In this document: in pieces, positions 1 to 9,273 of the stretch
Position numbering within the stretch: the stretch's first letter is position 1
How the letters are laid out: every line of letters starts with the position of its first letter
DNA from: Virgibacillus aidingensis
GTDB taxonomy: Bacteria > Bacillota > Bacilli > Bacillales > Amphibacillaceae
DNA: 64,000 nucleotides
NCBI RefSeq assembly: GCF_010994035.1
Contig: NZ_WIXN01000017.1
Location: forward strand, 29,616-93,615
Reading direction: 5' to 3'
The notes under the pieces: generated by a model
Databases searched by the model: none
Told to the model about the DNA's origin: nothing
The model's input: the letters and a program-made list of their open reading frames with translations, nothing else
Program-made: the position numbers and the translations under genes

Positions 1-528
1 ATCCGAAGCCAGATTGTCGATTATACATTTTCCAAGGCAAGTGAACAACTAAACGCAAAGCATTTTAATGATGCACTCCTCATTGTGGAAGATGGCTTAA
101 AATACGCACCGGATTCGGAAAAGCTTCAAAGCCTGGAAACAACCATTAATAATGAGCAATCTTCCTTTGAAACTGCACAGCAGGAGCGTTTGGAACAGGC
201 GATGAACACAGCCCAGGAAGAACGGGAAATGAATGAGTCCGATGCAGTGAATCTATTGGATATAGTTGTTGAAAATAATGAACAGGGAAATATCATGGTT
301 AAAGGCGAAGTAAAAAGTGTTGCTACGGTTCCTATTAACTCTATTATTATTGACTACGTAATATTAAATAAAAATGAAGCAGAGATAGATTCAAATGAAG
401 TTTTCGTTTATCCGGACAGATTATATCCAGATGAAAACGGCAATTTTGAGTTTACACATTTTGATATAAATGAAAGCAGTCAAAACCTGCAAGTTGAAGT
501 AAACAAAATTACGTGGTATACAGATTAA
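1..528 (+). CDS. 5'-truncated protein with helical N-terminal part and beta-rich C-terminal domain
   Basis: The reading frame is open from the first base of the window, so the true start lies upstream; the GTG at 85 is only an internal codon. The visible 175 residues begin with a TPR-like stretch (FNDALLIVEDGLKYAPDSEK), continue into a charged Glu/Gln-rich helix, and end in a beta-rich segment of about 90 residues that resembles the FxLYD-type domains found at the end of Bacillaceae zinc-ribbon/TPR membrane proteins. The HtrA-like protease gene follows 166 bases downstream on the same strand, so the two may be co-transcribed. The family assignment is a guess from general shape; that it is coding and truncated is well supported. 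Confidence 0.6.
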   Translation: MRSQIVDYTFSKASEQLNAKHFNDALLIVEDGLKYAPDSEKLQSLETTINNEQSSFETAQQERLEQAMNTAQEEREMNESDAVNLLDIVVENNEQGNIMVKGEVKSVATVPINSIIIDYVILNKNEAEIDSNEVFVYPDRLYPDENGNFEFTHFDINESSQNLQVEVNKITWYTD

Positions 529-694
529 ATTTTAAATATGCTTGTTCATAAAGGATGACAAAAGGATCTTTCGGCTTAATGTTCCGGAAGCTGCAAATAT
601 TGTCGTCCATCATAAAGGGATGGGACTTGCTAAACGGTCGACATGTATTTTTAACTTTTTGGATTATCCTTATTAGGAAGAAGGGTGAACAAAT

Positions 695-1828
695 TTGCGT
701 GCAAAGCGGTATCCGCCTCTGCTATTATCCGTGTTCCTTTTTATAGCTGGAATCGTCAGCATTGCCTGGATTTATAATCACTGGCATGATGATGAATTGA
801 CAGTAAGAAATCCGGCTGTATCAAAGGCAGTGGTATCAGAGGAACCTGATTTAAAAACCATTATTCACGAGGCGGAAAAAAATGTGATTCAAATTGAAGG
901 ACAAACGGAATATAGTACGATTACAGGGTCAGGTTTCCTTTTTAATAATAAAGGAGATATTATCACGAACGCCCATGTTATTGAGAAAGCTGATTCGATA
1001 TATGTACGGACTGCAGGTGCACAAATTTACCCGGCTGCCGTAATTGGAATTAGTAAAGATGTTGATATAGCTCTCCTTCGGGTTCCACAGCTGGCGAATC
1101 AGAGTTTAGATATGGCTGATGAAGCTTTTACAGAAATAGGGGATGAAGTCATTGCTTTAGGAAGCCCACACGGATTTCAAAATACTGTAACATTAGGAAT
1201 AATTTCAGGTATGGAAAGACAATTTTCTGTTGATGGGTATGACTATTCCAATGTATATCAAATATCCGCTCAAATTACTCAGGGAAACAGTGGAGGACCC
1301 TTGATCGATCGAAAGACCGGGAAAGTAATTGGCATCAATTCCGCCGGTACGGAGGATGGTTTAATTGGTTTTAGCATTCCAATAAATGATGTCATCGAAC
1401 AACTTGAACAATGGTCAAATGAAGCGCAAAATGATCAGCTGGATTTCCCCAGCACATCAGACATCATTCCCGATAACGATATAGAGCAGTTAACAGAGGA
1501 TGCCAATTATTTAATCAGTTATTTTCTCGACAGCATTCAAGTTAGGGACTATGTAAGTGCGTATACTTTACTTGGAAGCAGCCTGCAGGGAGATATCTCC
1601 TATAGCGAATTCAGGGAAAATTACATTGATACTATATCACTGCATTACTCCGATTACTCCATCGGGACAGATGAGGAAAATGAAGTAACAGCAGATGTAC
1701 AGGTGACTATAGAGAGCAACCTCCAAAACGAAGAAGATACAGAGGAAAACTTATATTTATACCGGTTTAATATCGGATATGAAAACGACCAGCTTAAAAT
1801 TTTAAATATAAGCATGAATGAGGAATGA
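695..1828 (+). CDS. Membrane-anchored HtrA-like trypsin-fold serine protease
   Basis: A surface serine protease of the HtrA/trypsin-2 type, expected to cleave misfolded or exported proteins outside the membrane. One membrane segment spans about residues 8-27. The catalytic triad is visible: His94 in TNAHVIEK, Asp124 in KDVDIALL and Ser199 in GNSGGPLID. There is no recognisable PDZ domain. Instead, about 120 C-terminal residues after the protease form an alpha/beta domain I do not recognise (NTF2-like is possible). The start is TTG at 695, chosen because GAAGAAGGG lies just upstream. It follows the truncated gene at 1-528 and ends in a strong terminator. The protease assignment is firm; the substrate is unknown. 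Confidence 0.85.
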   Translation: MRAKRYPPLLLSVFLFIAGIVSIAWIYNHWHDDELTVRNPAVSKAVVSEEPDLKTIIHEAEKNVIQIEGQTEYSTITGSGFLFNNKGDIITNAHVIEKADSIYVRTAGAQIYPAAVIGISKDVDIALLRVPQLANQSLDMADEAFTEIGDEVIALGSPHGFQNTVTLGIISGMERQFSVDGYDYSNVYQISAQITQGNSGGPLIDRKTGKVIGINSAGTEDGLIGFSIPINDVIEQLEQWSNEAQNDQLDFPSTSDIIPDNDIEQLTEDANYLISYFLDSIQVRDYVSAYTLLGSSLQGDISYSEFRENYIDTISLHYSDYSIGTDEENEVTADVQVTIESNLQNEEDTEENLYLYRFNIGYENDQLKILNISMNEE

Positions 1829-1856
1829 GTTCTCCTGAAAACAGGGGAACTTTTTT
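1828..1856 (+). terminator. Rho-independent terminator after the protease gene
   Basis: AGTTCTCCTG pairs with CAGGGGAACT across a short A-rich loop and is followed by a run of T. It begins at the stop codon of the protease gene. Confidence 0.85.
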
Positions 1857-1971
1857 ATGGAATAAAAAAGTGGGGTTTTGCTCCTTCCGTTTGCACATTA
1901 GCTGGGCAGAAGTCCATAAATTTCGTGATATATATCATAAATTATTACATAAGCACCTGGGGGTGAATTAT

Positions 1972-2104
1972 ATGGGCTACGGATATGGAGGGGTGGCGGC
2001 AGTGGTTTTCCTATCCGGCTGCCGGGAGGTTCAACAGGAATTTTGCCTTAATTGTTGTGCTTTTTATTTTGTTAATTATCGCAGGTGCAGCTTTCTATTA
2101 CTAG
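1972..2104 (+). pseudogene. Frameshifted YjcZ-type tiny sporulation membrane protein
   Basis: An ATG at 1972 follows a good ribosome site (CTGGGGGTGA) and starts MGYGYGG, the usual opening of YjcZ-family tiny spore proteins. The hydrophobic tail typical of the family ([18 protein letters not shown]) is present but in another frame, ending at TAG 2102-2104. From ATG to stop the distance is one base too long for a single frame. Removing one G from the GGGG run at 1989-1993 would restore a 43-codon gene. Two intact relatives lie at 40151 and 40297 in this window. Either the gene is recently broken or this is a sequencing error in a G run. Confidence 0.7.
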
Positions 2105-2111
2105 TGCACCA

Positions 2112-2139
2112 TGGAGGCTGCGCCCGCGGGACAGCCTCA
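2112..2139. terminator. Hairpin between convergent genes
   Basis: GAGGCTG pairs with CAGCCTC around a GC-rich loop between the frameshifted YjcZ gene and the end of the EAL gene. There is no clear T run on either side, so termination is only possible. Confidence 0.35.
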
Positions 2140-2144
2140 CTCCA

Positions 2145-2906
2145 TTAACCGCTTCTAAGGAAAAATTGATTTAATTCATCTGGCGGCAGTGGTTTACTGA
2201 AATAATAACCCTGAATTTCATCACATTTTTCCCTTTCCAAAAATGCAAATTGCTCCTTCGTTTCTACACCTTCCGCAATTACTTTCATATTAAGGGCATG
2301 GGACAAATGAATAATCGATTTAACAATCGTCTTGTTATGCTCCCGGCTGCCATCTATAAACATTTTGTCGATTTTTATCTTTGTAATTGGATACAGGCTT
2401 AAATTCTTTAATGATGAATAACCTGTACCAAAATCGTCGATTGAAACACTGACACCGAGTTGATGAAAGCCATTAATTGTCTCTAATATGTTTTCCTCAT
2501 TTGACATGGACATGCTTTCCGTTATTTCCAGTTCCAGGTACTCAGGATCCAAATCCGTGTTCTTTAAGATACATTTCACCTTTTCGATAAGGTTTGTTTG
2601 ATCCAGTTGTACAGCGGATAAATTTACACTGACAACCATTGGATCATATCCATCTTCCTGCCATCTTTTATTTTGCCTGCAGGCCTCGTAAATAACCCAT
2701 TCGCCTATTTCATTTATTAATCCCGTTCGTTCTGCAAGCGGAATAAAGTCCATTGGCGGAATGCTTCCTTTATCTGGGTGTTTCCAACGCAATAAAGCTT
2801 CCAAGCCCACGATTCTCCCGGATTTAACACTCTTTTGCGGCTGGTAATGAATCTCAAATTGTCTTTTCTTTAATGCATTTCGTAATTCATTTTCCATTGA
2901 CTGCAT
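2145..2906 (-). CDS. Stand-alone EAL-domain cyclic-di-GMP phosphodiesterase
   Basis: A 253-residue protein made of one EAL domain with no GGDEF, PAS or membrane part. It is predicted to hydrolyse cyclic di-GMP in the cytoplasm. The signature residues are present: QPQ near 22-24, EAL at 36-38, then VNLSAVQL, LELEITES, IDDFGTGYSSL, KIDKMFI, IAEGVET and the closing QGYYFSKPL. The full set of metal and substrate ligands suggests an active enzyme. The start ATG follows AGAGGAG at a good distance and has an in-frame stop just upstream, so this is not a fragment of a longer GGDEF-EAL protein. About 300 bases upstream hold no gene. Confidence 0.9.
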   Translation of the reverse strand: MQSMENELRNALKKRQFEIHYQPQKSVKSGRIVGLEALLRWKHPDKGSIPPMDFIPLAERTGLINEIGEWVIYEACRQNKRWQEDGYDPMVVSVNLSAVQLDQTNLIEKVKCILKNTDLDPEYLELEITESMSMSNEENILETINGFHQLGVSVSIDDFGTGYSSLKNLSLYPITKIKIDKMFIDGSREHNKTIVKSIIHLSHALNMKVIAEGVETKEQFAFLEREKCDEIQGYYFSKPLPPDELNQFFLRSG

Positions 2907-3203
2907 GGATTATTCTCCTCTATAGACAGGTCAATTAACTTATAAATGTCTGGTATTTTGCCTGCAATCTCATGGAGCTTTTTCACAACAATCGAAGGGA
3001 TTTTCCCCAATAAATGGGATTCGCTTTGGTTTAATATTGACCATTACTATTTTTTATATAACATAATTTTGTTTATCTATTGTTCTGCTTTACTTCATTC
3101 TATTACTAATACTCAAGCCCCTTTTACCCTTCTTCCTGTTATATCGGATTATATTGGAAATTTTCAAGGGTATCGGACAGATAGTGAACCGTCAGTTTTA
3201 TTT

Positions 3204-3617
3204 TCAGGAAATTAAATCTTTAAACTTCTCCAGCAAATCATTTCCCTGGTACCCTTTCTCTATCAGGGAGGTAAGCATTTCTTCAATTTTATTGATCCGC
3301 CTGTCTACAATGGTGCCAACAAATAAAATGTTCATATTTTCCCCAATCTCATTAATACCCATGATAGAGGTAATAAATGTTGCTGGTTCATTGCTTTCCT
3401 TCGTTATTTTTACCTGGAGCATGATTTCCTCAGCTTCTTCCTTTAATTTCTCAAAAAAAGATAGATGAGATTTGTCTATAAATGCTTCTATCGTCCATTG
3501 ATCCTGGTCATCTTCTCTGTTTATGATCAAACCGTCCAGCAATGGGATATTATGCTGCATAATTTCTTCTTCTTTTTGATCAAATACTTCCAGAGATTTT
3601 AATTTAAATGTTTTCAC
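3204..3617 (-). CDS. YwpF-like protein
   Basis: A 137-residue soluble protein opening MKTFKLKSLEVF and containing IPLLDGLIINRED, which fits the B. subtilis YwpF family as I remember it in both motif and length (about 136 residues). Function is unknown in that family. The start is GTG at 3617 behind an AAAGGGGGG ribosome site. It lies between the EAL gene and moaA, all on the minus strand, with gaps of 297 and 185 bases, so separate transcription is likely. Confidence 0.65.
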   Translation of the reverse strand: MKTFKLKSLEVFDQKEEEIMQHNIPLLDGLIINREDDQDQWTIEAFIDKSHLSFFEKLKEEAEEIMLQVKITKESNEPATFITSIMGINEIGENMNILFVGTIVDRRINKIEEMLTSLIEKGYQGNDLLEKFKDLIS

Positions 3618-3802
3618 CTGTTGCGCCCCCCTTTTATCTTTTTAAAAAAACCTGCTAAGATTGATGGCTCACAATGCAGTTAACAGCTATGGACCTTCAT
3701 TATTTTTCCTTTTCGGCTATAGACCCGTTCAATGGTTATTGACAGCGTTTCCTGAGGGCATTTTTCACATGTATTAAAATCATGGAAAATAACATATTGA
3801 CA

Positions 3803-4825
3803 TTATCCGCCAATATAGGACATCTCAATTTTCTTCTTTCTTACATAGTTTTCTCCATTCCGTTCATCTGAATACCGGTCTTTTCTGCTGCCCCATAAAC
3901 CTGCCAAATCATCATTTAATTGTTTTTCAGTCAAGCCGCTCCGTATTTTTTCCTTTATATCGTAGCCGCCTGAAGCGAACAGGCATGTATAAAGCTTTCC
4001 ATCTGCGGATAATCGAATGCGTGTGCAAGTACCGCAAAATGAATCTGTTACAGAGGAAATAACACCAATCTCCCCTCCCCCATCTTTATAACGGTATCTT
4101 GAGGCTACTTCGCCATAATAATTTTCCTCGGCAGGTTCAAGCGGCATCTCCTCATGAATCATATTAATAATATCTTTCTTGGAAATGACATGCTGCAAAT
4201 CCCAGCCATTATGATTTCCTACATCCATAAATTCTATATACCTTAAAATAATATCTTTATCTTTAAAATACCTTGCCATTGGCAGGATTTGGTTTTCATT
4301 CATTCCCTTTTTTACAACCATATTCACTTTGATTTTCAAGCCTGCTTTTCTGGCTGCCTCAATTCCTTTTAAGACGGGAAGCGTGACAACTCCTCTCCCG
4401 TTTATTTTCTTAAATGCCTCGTCCTCTATTGCATCAAGACTGATGTTTACCCTTTGTAAACCGGCATCTTTTAACTTTTTAGCACGTTTTGGCAAAAGTA
4501 TGGCGTTTGTCGTTAATGCAATGTCTTTTATTCCGGGGATTTCAGTAAGTCTTGCGATTAACAGGTGCAAATCTCTCCTCATTAACGGTTCCCCGCCGGT
4601 AAGGCGGATTTTTTCCACACCCAGCTGTGCAAATGAATTGGCCAGTCTTACAATTTCATCAAAGTTCAGTAATTCACTCTCCGGAAGAAAAGGATAATCC
4701 TCTCCAAATATTTCCTTTGGCATACAATAGGTGCAGCGCAGATTGCATTGGTCAATAACTGAAATACGTAAATCCTTTAGTGTTCTGCCGAAATGATCCT
4801 TAATTGGTGTAACTGTTCCTTCCAT
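3803..4825 (-). CDS. moaA: GTP 3',8-cyclase MoaA
   Basis: First enzyme of molybdenum cofactor synthesis: a radical-SAM protein that converts GTP to the 3',8-cyclo precursor. The N-terminal cluster motif C-x3-C-x2-C is at Cys27, Cys31 and Cys34 ([10 protein letters not shown]). The second cluster has the C-x2-C-x13-C pattern near the C-terminus (CGTCTRIRL...LYTC), and the protein ends in the functionally important Gly-Gly (SYIGG). I start it at ATG 4825, behind GAGAGGAG, rather than at the longer in-frame ATG at 4870, which lies inside moeA. moeA ends 13 bases upstream, so the two form an operon. Confidence 0.93.
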   Translation of the reverse strand: MEGTVTPIKDHFGRTLKDLRISVIDQCNLRCTYCMPKEIFGEDYPFLPESELLNFDEIVRLANSFAQLGVEKIRLTGGEPLMRRDLHLLIARLTEIPGIKDIALTTNAILLPKRAKKLKDAGLQRVNISLDAIEDEAFKKINGRGVVTLPVLKGIEAARKAGLKIKVNMVVKKGMNENQILPMARYFKDKDIILRYIEFMDVGNHNGWDLQHVISKKDIINMIHEEMPLEPAEENYYGEVASRYRYKDGGGEIGVISSVTDSFCGTCTRIRLSADGKLYTCLFASGGYDIKEKIRSGLTEKQLNDDLAGLWGSRKDRYSDERNGENYVRKKKIEMSYIGG

Positions 4826-4838
4826 GCCATCACTCCTC

Positions 4839-6107
4839 TCATAGAAAATGCTGCTCTCCATCTGTATCATTCAGCAGCAGTACATCTACAATATCGTTAC
4901 GCTTAAAACCTCTCGTGCCTCCAGGCAGGACCATTAATGCAGTAGCATTTGCCAGCGAAGATATTACATTCGATTTATCTATGCCGGACAAATGGGCATG
5001 CACTGTGGGACCATCATAAGAGATATAACTGCGTACAAACCTGGTAAAAGGGTTAGGCTTGGGGAAATCCTCCGCCAATACTGCTTTAATCCGTTTTAAG
5101 TATATATTCCTGTTGTATAAAGCATGCTGGATTACCGGCCGTACAAATAGTTCAAAACCAACATAACATGCTGATGGGTTGCCGGATAATCCATATAAAA
5201 GTTTCGATCCTTTCACCGCTGCCGTAGTCACACTTCCGGGGCGCATGGCAATTTTGTTAAACAGTACTTTTGCTCCAAGTTTTTTGTATATCTCTGGCAT
5301 TAGATCGTAATCCCCAACCGATACACCGCCGGTAGTAATTAAAATATCCGCCTCTTCCAGTGTCAGTTTAATTTTTTCAAAACTTTCATCCAATTCATCA
5401 GGCAGCTTTCCAATATATTTTGCAGTTCCTCCTGCCCGCTCTATCTGCGAGGTGATCATATAAGCGTTGGAATTGCGGATTTTCCCCGGCTCAAGCGGCT
5501 CATTTACCTCAAGCAGCTCCGTCCCTGTAGCAATGACAGCAATGACTGGTTTTTTTGCAACCTTTACCATGTTATAACCAAATGTTGACAGAAGCGCTTT
5601 TACACCTGGGTTAATCCATGTACCTTTTTCCACTAGAACCTCCCCTTCAATTATTTCAGATCCTTTCTGTATAATATTTTGACCCGTTTGCATCTTCCGT
5701 TTTATGGACATATATGGTTTAGCATTCTTTTCATAAGATTGGCAGACTTCAAACATGGCAACGCAATCAGCGCCTTCCGGTATCTGTGCGCCTGTCATAA
5801 TTCTTGTTGCCTGCCGTGGCTTTAACCTCTTTTTTGGTACATGTCCTGCGCCAATATGCTCTATAACTTCAAATTCGACCGGGTTATCCTGTGTAACATT
5901 CATGGTATCTTCAGATCGTAGCGCAAAACCATCATAAGGCGATTTATCAAAGGCAGGAACCGGATGTCTTGCCATTACCGGCTCAGCCAGCCTTCTATGA
6001 TCACACGCTTGAATGGGAATGGTTTCACTGGAACCCTCCACCCGGTATCTCATCACCTTTTCTATTGCTTCTTCTACCGGGATCGGTTTACGTCTTTCTG
6101 CTTCCAC
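4839..6107 (-). CDS. moeA: Molybdopterin molybdenumtransferase MoeA
   Basis: Inserts molybdate into adenylated molybdopterin, the last step of cofactor assembly. The family motifs are present: [11 protein letters not shown] at the start, [36 protein letters not shown] and [12 protein letters not shown]. The length of 422 residues is normal, and the C-terminal domain IV is complete. The annotated start is GTG 6107, which sits 8 bases after AAGGAG. An in-frame GTG at 6114-6116 directly abuts that ribosome site and is less likely. moaA follows 13 bases downstream. No molybdenum enzyme or molybdate transporter is visible in this window. Confidence 0.92.
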   Translation of the reverse strand: MEAERRKPIPVEEAIEKVMRYRVEGSSETIPIQACDHRRLAEPVMARHPVPAFDKSPYDGFALRSEDTMNVTQDNPVEFEVIEHIGAGHVPKKRLKPRQATRIMTGAQIPEGADCVAMFEVCQSYEKNAKPYMSIKRKMQTGQNIIQKGSEIIEGEVLVEKGTWINPGVKALLSTFGYNMVKVAKKPVIAVIATGTELLEVNEPLEPGKIRNSNAYMITSQIERAGGTAKYIGKLPDELDESFEKIKLTLEEADILITTGGVSVGDYDLMPEIYKKLGAKVLFNKIAMRPGSVTTAAVKGSKLLYGLSGNPSACYVGFELFVRPVIQHALYNRNIYLKRIKAVLAEDFPKPNPFTRFVRSYISYDGPTVHAHLSGIDKSNVISSLANATALMVLPGGTRGFKRNDIVDVLLLNDTDGEQHFL

Positions 6108-6319
6108 CTGTTCCACTCCTTTATTATGTTGTTTGCATAAAATGTATCGTCATGCAAAGAAATGATGGTGTTCAGGCAAAACATTATGATATAGCCTTCC
6201 TATACTTCCCTAGTTTAACAAAAATTACTGACAATTGATATTATTTTCTAATGTTTCACATACCGATTTGGAGGGTATGGATTATCAAAACATCAATCCT
6301 ACAGCATGAGGTGATTTTC

Positions 6320-6640
6320 ATGGAAGAGATTTCTTCCTATAAAATTAAACTTAACAGGAAATTAGAAACCAAGGATATAATAAAAATCCATGAACTCGCT
6401 CTGAAATCCAACTTTTCTATTTATGTATATCGTGAAAGTTCTATTGCAGATGCAGAAAACCTGCCAAAACTTTTATCATTCTTCTTTTTTGCATCCAAAA
6501 ATCATTCGCTTGTAATGATTATTGACGGACAACATGCGGAAAAAGGGTACCATCAAATAAAATCTCTCTTACGCAACACCATTAAAGGCGAATGGAGAGT
6601 CACCCATAAAATACAAAGTGATATTTCCGTCGCCATTTAA
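6320..6640 (+). CDS. Degenerate HPr-like small protein
   Basis: A 106-residue protein with an arrangement like the phosphocarrier HPr: a helix IIKIHELALKSNFSIYV, a serine-containing helix DAENLPKLLSFFFFA, then SLVMIIDGQHAEKGYHQIKSLL. The HPr active-site motif HARP is absent, so phosphotransfer from the PTS is not expected through that histidine. It could be a regulatory relative. The start ATG 6320 follows GAGGTG. It is transcribed away from moeA. The HPr resemblance is my reading of the pattern and not a database match; otherwise treat as hypothetical. Confidence 0.45.
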   Translation: MEEISSYKIKLNRKLETKDIIKIHELALKSNFSIYVYRESSIADAENLPKLLSFFFFASKNHSLVMIIDGQHAEKGYHQIKSLLRNTIKGEWRVTHKIQSDISVAI

Positions 6641-7134
6641 GATGTATAACTAAATAAAAAAGTGGTGCAAGCAAATCAGGACTAGAGTTTATCCAAAATA
6701 CAACCTATCATCAGATTTCCCTTTGAAATATTTCAGCATGTTTTCCTTTGCCGCAGGGGGCTGAACCTTCCCCCTGCAGAAACCCCATATAAACAAAGTT
6801 ATATCTGAGCCCCTTTTTAGCTTGTTAACCAATATAATTTGCCGAATATAGTTTAATAACCGCGAGTGTCTTACGACTTTAAGATCGAACGCTGCATTTT
6901 ATCGGCCATTATCCATCAGTCGATACCTTCCATAATTCACTTCTTTGTCTGGCAAACCCGTACTTCGCTGAAAGGACAATAACCTCTTTATACTTGCCAA
7001 AATTAATAAAACTTTCTTATTTTAATATAAATTGCTATAAATTCATGTATAATTAATACAAAGATAGGAGTGATTTACCCTCATTCCGCTGAAAGGAGGA
7101 ACTTCCCCTGATCTATTCAGGCCAGTAATTTAAA
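6641..7134. other. Intergenic stretch, no gene seen
   Basis: About 490 bases with stops in all frames. One strong inverted repeat (GCAGGGG at 6753, CCCCTGC at 6771-6777) has no following T run. A perfect ribosome-type sequence (AAAGGAGG near 7092) is about 35 bases before the next ATG and has no usable start close behind it. Nothing else recognised. Confidence 0.5.
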
Positions 7135-7884
7135 ATGAAAAAACAACTACGTTTTACGGTGATTTTTATTATTATTTTTATCGTATCCTGTTCCAATGTG
7201 GAATCTGACATTGAAAATGTGATTCCTAATCCGGAAAACCAAAAGAGTGAACCGGAACTGATTGAAGAGATAACTGACGTGGAAGAGCCGGAGGAATATA
7301 TTGAATTCTTTTTGGATGATGAACAGGTAACAATTAATTTGAAAGGGATGCCTATATTAAATAATTATCTAAAAGGTACTGCCAGCCGGAAACAATCCTT
7401 GGAAGAAATGGAACTTTCCCGAATCTATTCAGAGAATGAAAATATTTATCTGCTTGAATTTTCCTGTAATAACAGCTTATGTTCTTATATTTTACTTAAT
7501 CAAAGCAGAGATAACCCATCCTTTCTTATTGCTGATTTGGCAAAACTATTGGAAATAAAGCCGTCACCGGATGATTCAAAGTTACTTTTCCTGTTCGAAA
7601 GGGATTCCGGCCCGTCCCAGGGGCTAAAGGACATCGCAGTCATCGATATCAAAGATTGGCAACAATTGCCATTAAGGAATGAAACAACTGATGATCAGAT
7701 ACTCGGCTACAAATGGCCGCTCGCCGAAGTTAAATGGCTTGATAATAACTCTATTAACGTTACTAAACCCGACTCAATTGAGCCGGAAGATCCGTCTGAC
7801 AGACACGCCACTGAGGACACACCGGTAACTGACATCATTTTAAATATTGTGAATGAAGATGAATACACCGATATTCCGCAGTAA
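7135..7884 (+). CDS. Hypothetical lipoprotein
   Basis: A 249-residue exported protein with a lipoprotein signal: positively charged start, hydrophobic stretch IFIIIFIVSC and the lipobox cysteine near residue 20. After an acidic linker the body has alternating strands with motifs such as SPDDSKLLFLFERDSG and IAVIDIKDW, loosely like a beta-propeller or TolB-like blade, but it is too short for a full propeller. I do not recognise the family. The ribosome site is weak at ATG 7135, and an in-frame TAA lies 9 bases upstream. The inverted-repeat element at 7952 follows about 70 bases after the stop. Confidence 0.6.
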   Translation: MKKQLRFTVIFIIIFIVSCSNVESDIENVIPNPENQKSEPELIEEITDVEEPEEYIEFFLDDEQVTINLKGMPILNNYLKGTASRKQSLEEMELSRIYSENENIYLLEFSCNNSLCSYILLNQSRDNPSFLIADLAKLLEIKPSPDDSKLLFLFERDSGPSQGLKDIAVIDIKDWQQLPLRNETTDDQILGYKWPLAEVKWLDNNSINVTKPDSIEPEDPSDRHATEDTPVTDIILNIVNEDEYTDIPQ

Positions 7885-7951
7885 CTTTTTTAATGCAAAT
7901 AAAGCGCCTAAGACGGATAAGCATAGAAAAGACGAACAATCCATCATATTA

Positions 7952-8230
7952 GCTCCGGAAATATACGTAGACTCCTGGGACTATGGTACAGCGATTCCTC
8001 GTCCCACCGGAAAGATTTGCGGGAGCAAAGGCATCGGTAAGACCCTTAAAGACGAGTTAGCAATCTTTACTTGCAAGGAGTCCTGCACCACTTAGATAAT
8101 TGCAACACGAAGCGCGCGAGGAGGCTTACCAGCCGCCCGCGGCAAAGCAGACACCGGGAAAACGACCAAAGGGAGTTTGATCGGATGTCGCACTTGTGAA
8201 AGTGGTAAAAGCGTAGTATATTTCCGGAGC
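7952..8230. repeat. 279-bp element with 15-bp perfect terminal inverted repeats
   Basis: The left end GCTCCGGAAATATAC (7952-7966) is the exact reverse complement of the right end (8216-8230). The interior is clearly more GC-rich than the flanks and contains no credible gene, although a chance 80-codon frame crosses its left part. Size and ends fit a non-autonomous, MITE-like or structured dispersed repeat. I recall similar CTCCGGAAATATAC-ended intergenic sequences in Oceanobacillus and Virgibacillus genomes, but that is memory and not a search. No second full copy was found in this window. Confidence 0.65.
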
Positions 8231-8320
8231 GGGTTTTTAGCTTAGTGTATAAGGATGTTCGGGTCTGTTTACTAAAATTGTTTTGTACCGGCCACTTTTA
8301 TTTTGGTTCAAACTCAGGGA

Positions 8321-8773
8321 TTATTTAAATTCTAATGCCTCTACATGGTTAATAATTTTTATTTCTCCATCTACTTCAAATTTTGCCTTAATATATAGAT
8401 TGCATTCATTTTTATTTGGGGAAGATAAAACGGCTGCTTTCTGGGGATGATATATATTTCCTTCTTCCATTTCTTTTTTCACGTAGCTTCCTGTGAAATC
8501 ATGACCATGGTCAAAAAAGGAAACTGAAACCAGCGGGGATTGATGTTGGATTTCTACCCTCTCTTCACCATTATATTGAATAGAATATAGCACCTCTATC
8601 CCCTTCTCATCATCGTTTATCTGCACATGCAATATAAAGTCATCCGACTCTTTGGAAATCATCTTGTTTTCAGTTAACGTATTAGCATTTGACTTTTCAA
8701 ATTGCCCGTATGTAAGCCCTAGTGAAATAATAATAATTAAAAATAAAAGCAATGCCACGCTCTTTCTCATCAT
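8321..8773 (-). CDS. Hypothetical secreted or membrane-anchored protein
   Basis: About 150 residues with one N-terminal hydrophobic segment (VALLLFLIIIISLGLTYG) and a predicted extracellular beta-rich part. There is no lipobox cysteine, so it may be released or held by the N-terminal anchor. I start it at ATG 8773, behind AAGGG, because the upstream in-frame GTG overlaps that ribosome site. It is divergent from the spoVA-type operon and separated from it by about 160 bases. The family is not recognised. Confidence 0.6.
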   Translation of the reverse strand: MMRKSVALLLFLIIIISLGLTYGQFEKSNANTLTENKMISKESDDFILHVQINDDEKGIEVLYSIQYNGEERVEIQHQSPLVSVSFFDHGHDFTGSYVKKEMEEGNIYHPQKAAVLSSPNKNECNLYIKAKFEVDGEIKIINHVEALEFK

Positions 8774-8934
8774 ATTCACCCTTGTTTTTATCCTATATTT
8801 ATAAAACGAAACTAGAGGTTATTTTGTTTCACTTTTCCCGCATTTTTTTACAGGAAGGAAAAAAGTAGAAAGTATAAATACGTTTGTAAATATGAATGAT
8901 AAAGAATGAAGTTAATCAAAAGGAGGATACTCTT

Positions 8935-9141
8935 ATGACTGTGGGATCACAGGTGAAACAGACTATTGCCGGACTTAAAAGTGCACAGGCAAGCTTTGAA
9001 CAATTTGCATTGCAAACAGAAAACAAACAAGCAAAACAGCTATATGAAAATGCCGCAAAACAAACTATGGCTATTTTACAATCCGTTGAACCGAGAATTC
9101 AGCAGATAGAACAGCAGGAACCGCAGTATAAAGGTTTTTAG
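8935..9141 (+). CDS. DUF1657 protein, first gene of spoVA2-type operon
   Basis: A 68-residue small protein starting MTVGSQVKQTIAGLKSAQ and ending EPQYKGF, the DUF1657 pattern. Its function is unknown, but the family occurs in spoVA2-type operons of spore formers. The sequence is helical, Gln/Ala-rich and without a membrane segment. ATG 8935 follows AAAGGAGG perfectly, whereas the longer frame from 8896 has no ribosome site. Related copies are the gene at 11616 and the C-terminal end of the DUF421 protein at 11841. A forespore promoter is expected upstream, but I saw no convincing sigma-G match. Confidence 0.88.
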   Translation: MTVGSQVKQTIAGLKSAQASFEQFALQTENKQAKQLYENAAKQTMAILQSVEPRIQQIEQQEPQYKGF

Positions 9142-9273
9142 TTTTTCATCATGTACTCGTTTCACCCAAATTCCTTAAGCGATTAAATATCCTAATTTTG
9201 TCTCTATATGTGATCTAAGACGGGGCGGGGGAACCTGCCTCCTTAAAAACCAGAAGAGAAATGAGTGAGGAAT

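Noticed and set aside
2946..3468. Two plus-strand frames between the EAL and YwpF genes
   Set aside because: No ribosome sites; one is antisense to the YwpF gene.
4826..4870. Longer start for MoaA (ATG 4870)
   Set aside because: It would lie within moeA, while ATG 4825 has a strong ribosome site just after the moeA stop.
6753..6777. GCAGGGG/CCCCTGC hairpin as a terminator of the HPr-like gene
   Set aside because: It is more than 100 bases after the stop and has no T run on either strand.
7853..8095. 80-codon plus-strand frame after the lipoprotein gene
   Set aside because: It overlaps the lipoprotein's end and runs into the inverted-repeat element; no ribosome site.
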